A stretch of DNA of 64,000 nucleotides from Rebecca billardiae RCC1528 (lineage: Eukaryota > Haptophyta). The notes under the pieces are model-generated. The model searched no databases. It had not been told where the DNA came from and saw nothing but the letters and a program-made list of their open reading frames with translations. The stretch covers positions 1,736,001 to 1,800,000 of the forward strand of contig OZ251229.1 in the NCBI GenBank assembly GCA_965240325.2. The letters are read 5' to 3'. Both the position numbers and the translations under genes were made by a program. This document shows, piece after piece, positions 9,901-16,551 of the stretch; position 1 is the stretch's first letter; the number at the start of each line of letters is the position of its first letter.

Positions 9901-11763
9901 TGGTGGTGACGGCGGTGGCGGCGGCGAAGAGCTCGGCGGCGGCGATGGCGGTGGCGGTGGCGGCGAGCTCGGTGGCGGCGACGGGCTGGGCGGCGGCGGT
10001 GAGGGCTGCGGCGGCGCAGACGAGGGCTGCGGCAGAGACGGCGTCGGGCTTGGCGGCGATGATGGCGGCGACGATGGTGGCGAGCTTGGCGGTGGCGGCA
10101 GTGAGGGCGGCGCAGGCGGCGCGCTAGGCCCGGGCATCGCATTGCCGAGCGGGCACGGCCACTCGTTGTGCATGTTGTCGAGCAGCGTCTTCACGCGCTC
10201 CACCTCTGCCTGGAAGTCCTCGGGCGGCAGCTGCATCGCGTCCTGCACCATCGTGATCACCTCCGCCGCGCTGAGCGGGTACGTCACGTCAGGGTGGCCC
10301 GCGTTGAGCACGGCCGCGGCAGCGGTGCGCGAGAGCTGCCACCAGTTGTTGCCGTGGGCGTTGTGCGTTCGGGCGCCATCCTGCATCACCTCGAGCAGCT
10401 CCCACGCGCCCGCGGCGACTGCGCGGTCGAACCAGCCCGACTCTGCGGGCGTGAGCGCGAAGTGCGCGTTGAACGCGCTCGAGGGCGAGATGGCGGCGGG
10501 CGCCCACTGCGGGAGGTGGTTCTTCCAGTAGCCGGGCGTGCACGCCTCGTAGCCCTCGGCGAGCGGAGGTGAAGGGCTGGGCGAGTCACTACTCACGCTC
10601 GGCGGCGGGTGCGGCGGCTCAGATGGCGGCGGTGGCGATGGCGGAGGCGGCGGCGACGGGCTGGGCGGAGGTGGTGGAGGCGAGGGCGGCGGAGACGGAC
10701 TGGGCGGAGGCGGGCTCGCCGCCGGCGAGGGCGGCGGCGTCGAGGGCGGAGACGAGGGCGACGCGGGCCCGCAGCCATCGCAGGCCGATGACGCCTGTGC
10801 GTCGTCGCACATCACAACCGCATCTGTGCCGCCATGGCACTGCGCTGACGCGCTCCCTCCAACCGCGACAGCTGCACAGCTCGCAGATGCTGCGGCGTTC
10901 CTCTCGAAGGTGTTGCACCCCTCGAGCTCGAGCGAGGCCGAGCCTCGCAGCAGCACGGCGCCACCCTCGGCCCCGGCCACGTTGTGCTTGAGCGCGCTGT
11001 CGGCCAGCGTCACGGCGGCGCTGTCGCTGGCAAGGGCACCGCCCGAGCCGCCTGCGCTGTTGGCGGTGAGCGAGGTGTGCGTCAGCGTGAGAGACGCGTC
11101 GTTGCCCATGGCATACACCGCGCCGCCGTCCGCGCCCGCCTCGCAGTCGACAAACTCGGTGTTCTGTACCGCGATCGTGCTCGCGTCCGAAAAGAGCGCC
11201 GCCCCGGACGAGCCTGCGCTCAGCTGCGCAAAGCGGCAGCCCGAGACGGATGCGGCCGAATCTTGAGCGTACACGCCCGCGCCCTGGCCGCTCGAGGTGC
11301 TGTCGCGGAACTCGCAGTCGACCAGGGCGACGTCGTCGCTCTGCTCGATGAAGACGCCTGCCCCTTGCGAGGCGGCGCTGTCGTAGAAGGTGCAGTTGCT
11401 GATCGTCGCGGACGATTTGTACACGTGGAGGCCGCCGGCGGGCGCGTGGCTGAAGCGGAGGTTGTGCAGCAGCAGGCCGTCCGCGCGCTGCGCCTTGAGG
11501 AGGTGGTGCGTCGTGCTGCCTGAAGTGACGAGCACGGCTGCGCCCGCCGGGCATGTGACCGTCAAGTCACTTTTATCCAGCACGAGCTGGTCGCTGACGA
11601 GGTACGTGCCGGCCTCGAGCTCGAGCGTGTCGCACTTGGCCAGGTCGGCAACGGCGTCGAGCAGCTCGGCGCTCGTGGCGATCGAGATCGTGCGGCAGCG
11701 GCTCGCGACGGCCGGGGCGATGGCCGCGAGGGCGCAGAGCGCCGTCAGACGGCGCGCGTGCAT
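1..11763 (-). CDS. Giant secreted beta-helix / hydroxyproline-rich protein, 3' end beyond window
   Basis: Starts at the ATG at 11763-11761 and stays open to base 1 without a stop, so at least 3,921 residues; the C terminus lies outside the window. It opens with a signal peptide (MHARRLTALCALAAIAPAVA). Residues about 21-330 have short Gly/Ala/Ser/Asp-rich repeats with conserved Cys and motifs such as GAGVFIE and GGAVYAM, typical of parallel beta-helix (pectin-lyase-fold) proteins. A short Pro/Ser linker follows. Then comes a domain at about 408-538 beginning CTPGYWKNH and containing HPDVTYPLSAAEVITMVQDA, a module known from bacterial and algal surface proteins. All the rest is PPSP/SPPP repeats, as in hydroxyproline-rich cell-wall glycoproteins. 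All repeat periods seen (36, 141, 78, 180, 387 bp) are multiples of three, as expected for translated repeats. The long Gly-rich plus-strand frame over the same bases is a shadow. Probably an extracellular matrix or scale-associated protein (inference). Confidence 0.86.
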   Translation of the reverse strand, partial: MHARRLTALCALAAIAPAVASRCRTISIATSAELLDAVADLAKCDTLELEAGTYLVSDQLVLDKSDLTVTCPAGAAVLVTSGSTTHHLLKAQRADGLLLHNLRFSHAPAGGLHVYKSSATISNCTFYDSAASQGAGVFIEQSDDVALVDCEFRDSTSSGQGAGVYAQDSAASVSGCRFAQLSAGSSGAALFSDASTIAVQNTEFVDCEAGADGGAVYAMGNDASLTLTHTSLTANSAGGSGGALASDSAAVTLADSALKHNVAGAEGGAVLLRGSASLELEGCNTFERNAAASASCAAVAVGGSASAQCHGGTDAVVMCDDAQASSACDGCGPASPSSPPSTPPPSPAASPPPPSPSPPPSPPPPPPSPSPPPPPSPPPPSEPPHPPPSVSSDSPSPSPPLAEGYEACTPGYWKNHLPQWAPAAISPSSAFNAHFALTPAESGWFDRAVAAGAWELLEVMQDGARTHNAHGNNWWQLSRTAAAAVLNAGHPDVTYPLSAAEVITMVQDAMQLPPEDFQAEVERVKTLLDNMHNEWPCPLGNAMPGPSAPPAPPSLPPPPSSPPSSPPSSPPSPTPSLPQPSSAPPQPSPPPPSPSPPPSSPPPPPPSPPPSSSPPPPPSPPPSSPPPPPPSPPPSSPPPSPPGLPPSSPPPPPPFPPPSSPPPPGPSPPPSPPPPPPSPSPPPSTSPSPPPSPPPPPPSPSPPPPPSPSPLPAQPPPPSSPPPPGPSPPPSPPPPPPSPSPPPSTSPSPPPSPPPPPPRPSPPPPPSPSPPPSTPPPPPPSPPPSPPPPPPPSPPPSSPPPPPPSPPPSSPPPPGPSPPPSPPPPPPSPSPPPSTSPSPPPSPPPPPPSPSPPPPPSPSPLPAQPPPPSSPPPPGPAPPPSPPPPPPSPSPPPSTSPSPPPSPPPPPPRPSPPPPPSPSPPPSTPPPPPPSPPPSPPPPPPPSPPPSSPPPPPPSPPPSSPPPPGPSPPPSPPPPPPSPSPPPPPSPSPLPAQPPPPSSPPPPGPSPPPSPPPPPPSPSPPPSTSPSPPPSPPPPPPRPSPPPPPSPSPPPSTPPPPPPSPPPSPPPPPPPSPPPSSPPPPPPSPPPSSPPPPGPSPPPSPPPPPPSPSPPPPPSPSPLPAQPPPPSSPPPPGPSPPPSPPPPPPSPSPPPSTSPSPPPSPPPPPPRPSPPPPPSPSPPPSTPPPPPPSPPPSPPPPPPPSPPPSSPPPPPPSPPPSSPPPPGPSPPPSPPPPPPSPSPPPSTSPSPPPSPPPPPPSPLPPPPPSPSPLPAQPPPPSSPPPPGPAPPPSPPPPPPSPSPPPSTSPSPPPSPPPPPPSPSPPPPPSPSPLPAAPPPPSSPPPPGPSPPSSPPPPPPSPSPPPSTSPSPPPSPPPPPPSPSPPPPPSPSPLPAQPPPPSSPPPPGPAPPPSPPPPPPSPSPPPSTSPSPPPSPPPPPPSPSPPPPPSPSPLPAQPPPPSSPPPPGPAPPPSPPPPPPSPSPPPSTSPSPPPSPPPPPPSPSPPPPPSPSPLPAAPPPPSSPPPPGPSPPPSPPPPPPSPSPPPSTSPSPPPSPPPPPPSPSPPPPPSPSPLPAQPPPPSSPPPPGPSPPPSPPPPPPSPSPPPSTSPSPPPSPPPPPPSPSPPPPPSPSPLPAQPPPPSSPPPPGPSPPPSPPPPPPSPSPPPSTSPSPPPSPPPPPPSPSPPPPPSPSPLPAQPPPPSSPPPPGPSPPPSPPPPPPSPSPPPSTSPSPPPSPPPPPPSPSPPPPPSPSPLPAQPPPPSSPPPPGPSPPPSPPPPPPSPSPPPSTSPSPPPSPPPPPPSPSPPPPPSPSPPEPAPPPSPPPPPPSPSPPPNASPSPPPSPPPPPPSPSPPPPPSPSPPEPAPPPSPPPPPPSPSPPPPPSPSPPEPAPPPSPPPPPPSPSPPPNASPSPPPSPPPPPPSPSPPPPPSPSPPEPAPPPSPPPPPPSPSPPPNASRSPPPSPPPPPPSPSPPPPPSPSPPEPAPPPSPPPPPPSPSPPPNASPSPPPSPPPPPPSPSPPPPPSPSPPEPAPPPSPPPPPPSPSPPPPPSPSPPEPAPPPSPPPPPPSPSPPPNASPSPPPSPPPPPPSPSPPPSPSPSPPEPAPPPSPPPPPPSPSPPPPPSPSPPEPAPPPSPPPPPPSPSPPPNASPSPPPSPPPPPPSPSPPPPPSPSPPEPAPPPSPPPPPPSPSPPPPPSPSPPEPAPPPSPPPPPPSPSPPPNVSPSPPPSPPPPPPSPSPPPPPSPSPPEPAPPPSPPPPPPSPSPPPPPSPSPPEPAPPPSPPPPPPSPSPPPNASPSPPPSPPPPPPSPSPPPPPSPSPPEPAPPPSPPPPPPSPSPPPPPSPSPPEPAPPPSPPPPPPSPSPPPNASPSPPPSPPPPPPSPSPPPPPSPSPPEPAPPPSPPPPPPSPSPPPPPSPSPPEPAPPPSPPPPPPSPSPPPNASPSPPPSPPPPPPSPSPPPPPSPSPPEPAPPPSPPPPPPSPSPPPNASPSPPPSPPPPPPSPSPPPPPSPSPPEPAPPPSPPPPPPSPSPPPPPSPSPPEPAPPPSPPPPPPSPSPPPNASPSPPPSPPPPPPSPSPPPPPSPSPPEPAPPPSPPPPPPSPSPPPPPSPSPPEPAPPPSPPPPPPSPSPPPNASPSPPPSPPPPPPSPSPPPPPSPSPPEPAPPPSPPPPPPSPSPPPNASPSPPPSPPPPPPSPSPPPPPSPSPPEPAPPPSPPPPPPSPSPPPPPSPSPPEPAPPPSPPPPPPSPSPPPNASPSPPPSPPPPPPSPSPPPPPSPSPPEPAPPPSPPPPPPSPSPPPPPSPSPPEPAPPPSPPPPPPSPSPPPNASPSPPPSPPPPPPSPSPPPPPSPSPPEPAPPPSPPPPPPSPSPPPNASPSPPPSPPPPPPSPSPPPPPSPSPPEPSPPPSPPPPPPSPSPPPNASPSPPPSPPPPPPSPSPPPPPSPSPPEPAPPPSPPPPPPSPSPPPNASPLPPPSPPPPPPSPSPPPPPSPSPPEPAPPPSPPPPPPSPSPPPPPSPSPPEPAPPPSPPPPPPSPSPPPNASPSPPPSPPPPPPSPSPPPPPSPSPPEPAPPPSPPPPPPSPSPPPNASPSPPPSPPPPPPSPSPPPPPSPSPPEPAPPPSPPPPPPSPSPPPNASPSPPPSPPPPPPSPSPPPPPSPSPPEPAPPPSPPPPPPSPSPPPPPSPSPPEPAPPPSPPPPPPSPSPPPNASPSPPPSPPPPPPSPSPPPPPSPSPPEPAPPPSPPPPPPSPSPPPNASPSPPPSPPPPPPSPSPPPPPSPSPPEPAPPPSPPPPPPSPSPPPPPSPSPPEPAPPPSPPPPPPSPSPPPNASPSPPPSPPPPPPSPSPPPPPSPSPSEPAPPPSPPPPPPSPSPPPNASPSPPPSPPPPPPSPSPPPPPSPSPPEPSPPPSPPPPPPSPSPPPNASPSPPPSPPPPPPSPSPPPPPSPSPPEPAPPPSPPPPPPSPSPPPPPSPSPPEPAPPPSPPPPPPSPSPPPNASPSPPPSPPPPPPSPSPPPPPSPSPPEPAPPPSPPPPPPSPSPPPNASPSPPPSPPPPPPSPSPPPPPSPSPPEPAPPPSPPPPPPSPSPPPNASPSPPPLPSRPPSSPPPPPPSPPPRSPPPPPPSPPPSSPPPPPPSPPPSSPPPPPPSPPPSSPPPPPPSPPPSSPPPPPPSPPPSSPPPPPPSPPPSSPPPPPPSPPPSSPPPPPPSPPPHSPPPPPPSPPPSSPPPPPPSPPPSSPPPPPPSPPPSSPPPPPPSPPPSSPPPLPPSPPPSSPPPPPPSPPPSSPPPPPPSPPPSSPPPPPPSPPPISPPPPPPSPPPSSPPPPPPSPPPSSPPPPPPSPPPSSPPPPPPSPPPSSPPPPPPCPPPSSPPPPPPSPPPSSPPPPPPSPPPSSPPPPPPSPPPSSPPPPPPSPPPSSPPPPPPSPPQSS
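1000..6380. repeat. 141-bp / 219-bp higher-order coding minisatellite
   Basis: The basic unit is 141 bp (copies of the GCGTTGGGCGG landmark at 1016, 1157 and 1298). Some units carry an extra 78-bp segment, making 219 bp (1298 to 1517). Both lengths are multiples of three. On the minus strand they encode SPSPPPNASPSPP-type motifs in the Pro-rich region of the giant protein. Copies differ by scattered single-base changes, mostly at third positions on the minus strand. Confidence 0.85.
6380..8110. repeat. 180-bp coding minisatellite
   Basis: About nine tandem copies with a period of exactly 180 bp (GAAGTGCTCGG landmark at about 6414, 6594, 6774, 6954 and so on), that is 60 residues per unit of Pro/Ser-rich protein on the minus strand. 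It is a distinct block from the 141/219-bp array. Confidence 0.85.
8110..9800. repeat. 387/444-bp higher-order coding repeat
   Basis: Three to four long units (first two 387 bp apart, later spacing 387-444 bp) that mix the 180-bp type with a segment carrying GCGAGCTCGGTGGCGGGCTT. Lengths are multiples of three. On the minus strand it codes Pro/Ser-rich sequence just downstream of the CTPGYWKNH-type domain. The repeats are nearly identical, indicating recent unequal exchange. Confidence 0.8.
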
Positions 11764-12798
11764 GGCCGGGAGACCTCGCGCAAGCGCGCGGAGAGCGAGG
11801 TGACCGCTCTGGAGGCGGACTCTGGCGAACTCGTGCCCGCGAAGGCACCGGCGGACGAAGCGTGACGCGTGCGCGCACTGGGCGGGTCATCAAGAATCTT
11901 TCGGGCTCGCCTGTGATTGCAATCCCGAGTTAATTTGCCATCTTATGTTTCGTCCCTGAACCTTCTTTCAGGGCTCACAAGGAGATCATCATGTAGTTCC
12001 ATATTCGACACCCAATACGTGTGCAAACACGCGATCCCATCCGCGCCCGAATTAGCACTCAAAGCCGGGAAAGCGTGACATAAATAGGTCTATTCATTGG
12101 CTTGTCGATTTCGCTCATCACATAGCGTCAAATGGATCTGGACGTTTCTATGTGGTGGTTGGTTTCAGTACTCTTTAGTAGTAGCGTGGACGTCGATTCT
12201 TCTATCTATGCGGCGGTTGGGCTCGTCCCCTTCTGATGATGTTGTCCGCAGTGCGCGACTGAGCGAGAGCGCACGCGACGCCGCGGGACCGCGTGCTTCA
12301 TGACGGAGTTGACTCACAATGACTCATTGACATTTGACTCTGACGGCGCGCGTCAGGCCTTTGACAATCGGGCTCCGTCGCCTGATCACGCGACACGCAG
12401 CTCGCAGCTCACAATGGCACAACTTTGCCGCTCACGACCGGCCGGGTGCCTCGGGCGAACGGCGGACAGACCGGCGCCGCGAGTCGGGCTCGTCGGACTC
12501 GCAGCCCGGCACGAGACCGACGCAGCGACGGTTCGCGGTTCGTTGGGTAAACTGGAATTGGGGCCTGCTTTGGACAGCCACTCGACAACAGCAGCAGCGC
12601 GCCCTCACGAGCAGCCCACGCAGCGACGAGCGCGCGCTGCTCGCCGACGATGCGACATTGGACAAGTGGACAACCGCCTGGTACGTCCAGCAGCCTACGG
12701 CGTGCTCCGAGTCGCGGGAAGAGCACCATCTCCCGCTCACGGGCACCGATCCGTCGAGGCTGGCGACTGCGCCGTGCTGCGCTGGCGCCTGTGCGGCC
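11764..12798. other. Intergenic stretch; no gene recognised
   Basis: About 1 kb between the start of the giant beta-helix gene and the 3' end of the next minus-strand gene. 11890-12200 is less GC-rich than its surroundings and is the likely promoter side of the giant gene. Several open frames exist in 12300-12800, but they overlap one another on both strands and none has recognisable protein character. Confidence 0.5.
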
Positions 12799-14307
12799 TC
12801 ACTCCTCAGAGGCGGCGAGCCGGCGCCGGCGCTCGTCACAGTCGGCAGACTTGACATCGACAAGGCCCAGGAAGTGGCACCACGCGTCGGACGCATGATC
12901 GATCGTCCGGTCCAGGAAGACCTCCCGGCAGCGTTCCTTCGTGACCCAGCGCCACAACGGCCCGCTGCTGCACTTCCGCTTCTTGTTGCTGGGCGGCGGC
13001 GAGGGCGACGGCGACGACGGCGGCGCGACGTGCCTGGGCCAGTCGTCGCTCATGCCGGTCGCGTACACGCCTCCGTAGTAGTGCAGCCCGCCGCGGGCGC
13101 CCTGGAGCGTGTTCTCGATGTGATCGAACGCTGCCTCCATCCCGGCCTGTGTGCGCACGCCCGTCGCGCATGTGTAGTCGGCAGGCAGGCTCGACACCTC
13201 CGTGTGCGGTGCGAACGAGAGCCGACAGTCGGAGGTTGGGTTGAGGTACGCGAGCACGTAGAACTGCTTCGCGGCAGCGTGGTTGTTGAGCCAGTACGAG
13301 TACCCAGCCGTCTCCGCCCTCGACACCATGGTCGAGGGCTCGTTCCATGCGACCTGCACGCGACGCGCGCCGAGCACGAGAATGCCACGCGCGCCGCGCC
13401 GCGCATGCGTTGTGAGGTGCGCTGGGCCGACCGCGTGTGGGATGCGTGGCGACGCCGCGGCTCACAGCCGGCCGGCCGAACACCCAGGCCCGCCGCACAG
13501 CGCTCGCGCGGAGCGGCGCACACGGCCGCGGACGCGACCGCGCACACGCCAGCCGCTCGCACCGCGCGCGCACACCTGTACGTCCACTGAGGTTGCGATG
13601 TCAATCATGTGGTGCGTGGGCAACTTGGAGGCGTTGGGCGTCCCCGGCGGGCCCCACTCGACGGGCTTGTCCACCGAGTCGCAGACCGACCAGTGCCAGC
13701 CGATCGAGAAGTGCAGCGGCAGCGGCGCCGCCTTGTCCCGCGCGTACCACAGGTCATCGAGCACGGCACGGACCTCGTCGTCGCCCGAGCACTTGATGTT
13801 CGTGAAGTGCTCGTTGTTGATGGCGACGCCGGCAAAGGCGGGGGCGGCGCCGCTGGCGACGCCGGGGCAGCTCTTCGACCCGCAGAGGCCGTTGTGCTCG
13901 TGCGCGAGGTACACCATGTCCTTCTCCGAGAAGTCGGCGTCGCTGACGGCGAAGAGCGCGAACACGTCGATGCCGTGCGAGCGCGCTTCGCACAGCGTGT
14001 CGTAGAGGACGCCGTCGCAGTACCCGCCCGCCTTGGCATCTTCGAGCATGGTCTTCACGTGCGAGAGGAAGATACGCGTGATCTTGCGCCCGGGCCGGGT
14101 GCACGCCTGCCACAGGTTCGCACGCCGCTCGGCATTCTGCCAGGCCGGGAAGAAGCACTCGGGGTGGGTCGACTTGGAGCGGTACACGCCGGCGCAGCTG
14201 ATGGAAGGGTCGGCGTTGAACATGTCGTTCCACACGTACATCGAGTAGTCCTGCGCGTAGGCCGCCCGCAGCGCCGCGCACGCGAGGACGAGCGCCTTGG
14301 CCCACAT
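12799..14307 (-). CDS. Secreted protein, TIM-barrel/glycosidase-like, two exons
   Basis: Exon 1 is 14307-13576 (244 codons), the intron 13575-13354 (222 nt; starts GTGTGCG, ends GTGCAG, phase 0) and exon 2 13353-12799, giving 428 residues. I chose the ATG at 14307 over one at 14364 because it gives a clean signal peptide (MWAKALVLACAALRAAYAQ). The mature part begins DYSMYVWNDMF, has many Cys, and alternates hydrophobic strands with helices, including FAGVAINNEHF and LPLHFSIGWHW, which resemble strand ends of (beta/alpha)8 hydrolases. The C-terminal part has a short PSPSPPPS linker followed by a Cys- and Trp-containing tail. I do not recognise a named family, so a glycoside-hydrolase-like role is only an inference. 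The join DVQ|VAWNEP is seamless, which supports the intron. Confidence 0.75.
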
Positions 14308-14662
14308 GGCTCGGCACGGCTGGTGGCGGCGGCGGCGGTAAGCGGTGGGAAAGCGGCTCGGCAATCGTCAATCGTCACATATTTCCCGTTTGGTGAGCCG
14401 GGCGCGCCAGCGCGGCGCGCCCGCCCGGCCCCGCGCGGCTTCGCACTTTGTGGAATTGTGGATCGGCATATGGGGATACTATGATACTGATAACCATATG
14501 GCTGGCTATCCACTCCTTGCGGTGCCGTATTCATCTGCTCGATGAAGCCCCTTTTCACGTAACCAACTTTTAGTTGGCAAGAGTCTTCAAACATAGTGAC
14601 GAAAATAGGCATCGAGGTGATGCGCAGCCGTGGCTAAAGCGCCTCTCGCGACTCCCGAGGCG
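14308..14662. promoter_or_regulatory. Head-to-head intergenic region (355 bp)
   Basis: Lies between the divergent starts of the secreted protein at 14307 (minus) and the first vWD-type gene at 14663 (plus). It has a local AT-richer stretch at about 14455-14620. Its role as a shared promoter is inferred from position only; no TATA-type element stands out. Confidence 0.4.
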
Positions 14663-16271
14663 ATGCGCCTCCTCCTCAGCGCGCTCGTCGCGTGCGCCGC
14701 GGCGTCGGCGGCGGCGGCCGAGGCGTGCACGGCGTCCGGCCAGGACCCGTGGCTCGGCGGCACCCACGCGCACTGCTGCGAGGGCCTCACCGAGTGCAAG
14801 TCTGACTGGGACTCGGACGGCGTGTCGAGCTTCCTCTGCCTCGCGTCGTGCGGCGGTCCGCCGGAGCCGAGCATGTGCACGGGCTCGGCGTCCAACCCGT
14901 GGGCGTCGGGCGCGGAGAAGCTGTGCTGCGATGGCCTGCGCCCGTGCTTCGGCGACTGGAACGCCGACGGCCTCGCCGGCTTCCTCTGCCTCGCAAGCTG
15001 CGACGCGCTGCCCCAAGGCTCGCAGCTCTGCACAGAATCGGGCGCCGACCCGTACTCGAGCGGCGCGATCCGGCCGTGCTGCGCCGGGCTCGAGCGCTGC
15101 GTGTACGCGTTCGACGGCCCGACGAAGCCCGCCTCGTGGCAGTGCCTCCCCGACTGCGCCGCGCTGTGGGCGCCGTCCGCGCCGCCCGCGCCTTCGGCGC
15201 CGCCCGCGCCGTCCGCGCCGCCCGCGCCGTCGGCGCCGCCGGCCGTGGAGGCCGGCATCGCCACGTGCGAGTCGGTGGGCGACCCGCACTTCCGCACGTT
15301 CGACGGCGCGCGGTACGACTACCAGGGCCTCGGCACGCACGAGCTGGCGCACGTCCCCGCCAGCGGCCTGCGCGTGCACGCGTACCACTGCCGCTGGGGC
15401 GCCGCGGCCGCCGCGAACGCGGCCGTCGCGTGGACGCTCGGGGCTCACACCTTCGAGCTCTACGGCGACGTGCTGCTCGTGGACGGCGAGGTGCCGCCCT
15501 TCTTCCTGGCGGGGCTCGAGCCGGGCGACGCGCCGAGCGAGGACGGCACGGTGCGCGGCTCGCGATGCGACTACAACCTCGCCGACGGCACGCGGCTCGA
15601 GATGGGCGGCGGCGGAGGCGCGCTGCTCGACGTTGTGCGCACCACGCTCGGCCGCACGAGCGTGCGCGCGTTCCGCCGCTCGGGCGGCCGCTTCGCCACG
15701 GGGCACTGGTACGACGTGTACGTGCGCACGCCCGAGTCGCACGTGGCGGACGACTCGGGCGTCAACGGCCTGTGCGCGGACCCGCTCGCGCCCGAGCGCC
15801 ACCTGCTGCTCGGCGACGGCCTCTTCAGCGCGGCCGCGGATGCGCACAAGGCGACCGTGGCAGCGTGCGACGCCGCCGCCGCGAACGCGGGCGGCAGCGC
15901 GTGCGAGCGGCCCGGCACGGATTGCTGCCTGATGGACTGGGGCCGGGCGTCCCGGCTGTGCGCACACGTCGCGTGCGACTCCGTCGCGTACCACAGCTGC
16001 CTGTACGACTGCTGCGCCGCCGGCATCGACGAGTGCCGGGGAGCGTACCCCGAGCCCGCGCCGTGCGCTCCTTGCACGCCCCCGTTCGGCGACCCCTGGC
16101 TGAGCTACCCCGAGAAGCTGGGCTGTTGCGAGGGGCTGCAGGAGTGCCTCGGCGACTTTGACGGGGTGCCGCAGACGCCCTGGACGTTCCAGTGCCTCGA
16201 CGACTGCCCGCCGGTGTCCACGGCGCCGTCCGCGCCGCCCGCGCCGTCCGCGCCGCCGGCGCCACCGCCCG
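14652..16271 (+). repeat. Tandem gene duplication, left copy
   Basis: 1.62 kb that matches 16552-18171 at a constant offset of 1900 bp. By eye I find about seven single-base differences, of which one changes an amino acid (Met to Leu in the vWD domain), so identity is about 99.6%. Confidence 0.9.
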
Positions 16272-16303
16272 CGACGCGGCCGCCGGGGACTGGCCGGAGA
16301 TGA
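14663..16303 (+). pseudogene. vWD-domain cysteine-rich secreted protein, copy 1, truncated by deletion
   Basis: Starts at ATG 14663 with signal peptide MRLLLSALVACAAASAAAAEA. It reads 546 residues: three Cys repeats of the form CTxSGxDPW...CCxGL...FLCLxxC, an Ala-Pro-Ser linker, a von Willebrand factor type D-like domain starting near residue 206 (GDPHFRTFDG), then a fourth Cys repeat. It ends abruptly with TRPPGTGRR. The 3' part seen in copy 2 is missing: a net 370-nt deletion joins base 16271 to sequence matching 18558 onward, shifting the frame. The lost tail frame can still be read at 16288-16372 (DWPEMMCR...VWCYE). A truncated protein may still be made and secreted, so this could be a shortened gene rather than a dead one. 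Confidence 0.75.
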
Positions 16304-16551
16304 TGTGCCGGCCGCAGGCCGAGGGTAGCGCCACCGACTACCGACTGATGAACAGTGTCTGGTGCTATGAATGATGACCACGACGACCGAGTTGGAGCCC
16401 GACACTGCTTGAGCTTGCCTGGTGGCAACCGCGCGGATGACTCCAATGATTCCATCAGGGAATCCGGGATTCCCTCATATTAATGATCTATCTGGTTGCG
16501 GGCCCGCCCGCGCAGGTGGAGGCCGGCCGTGGAGGCGCGAGGAGCTCTCAA

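Noticed and set aside
1019-10531. A 3,170-codon Gly/Asp-rich plus-strand frame
   Set aside because: It is the complement-side shadow of the minus-strand Pro/Ser repeats. It lacks an ATG (starts at TTG), and runs antisense through the CTPGYWKNH-type domain of the real gene.
10619-11554. A 311-codon minus-strand frame
   Set aside because: Wrong frame over the beta-helix region; Arg/Ala-rich and without the signal peptide or beta-helix motifs of the true frame starting at 11763.
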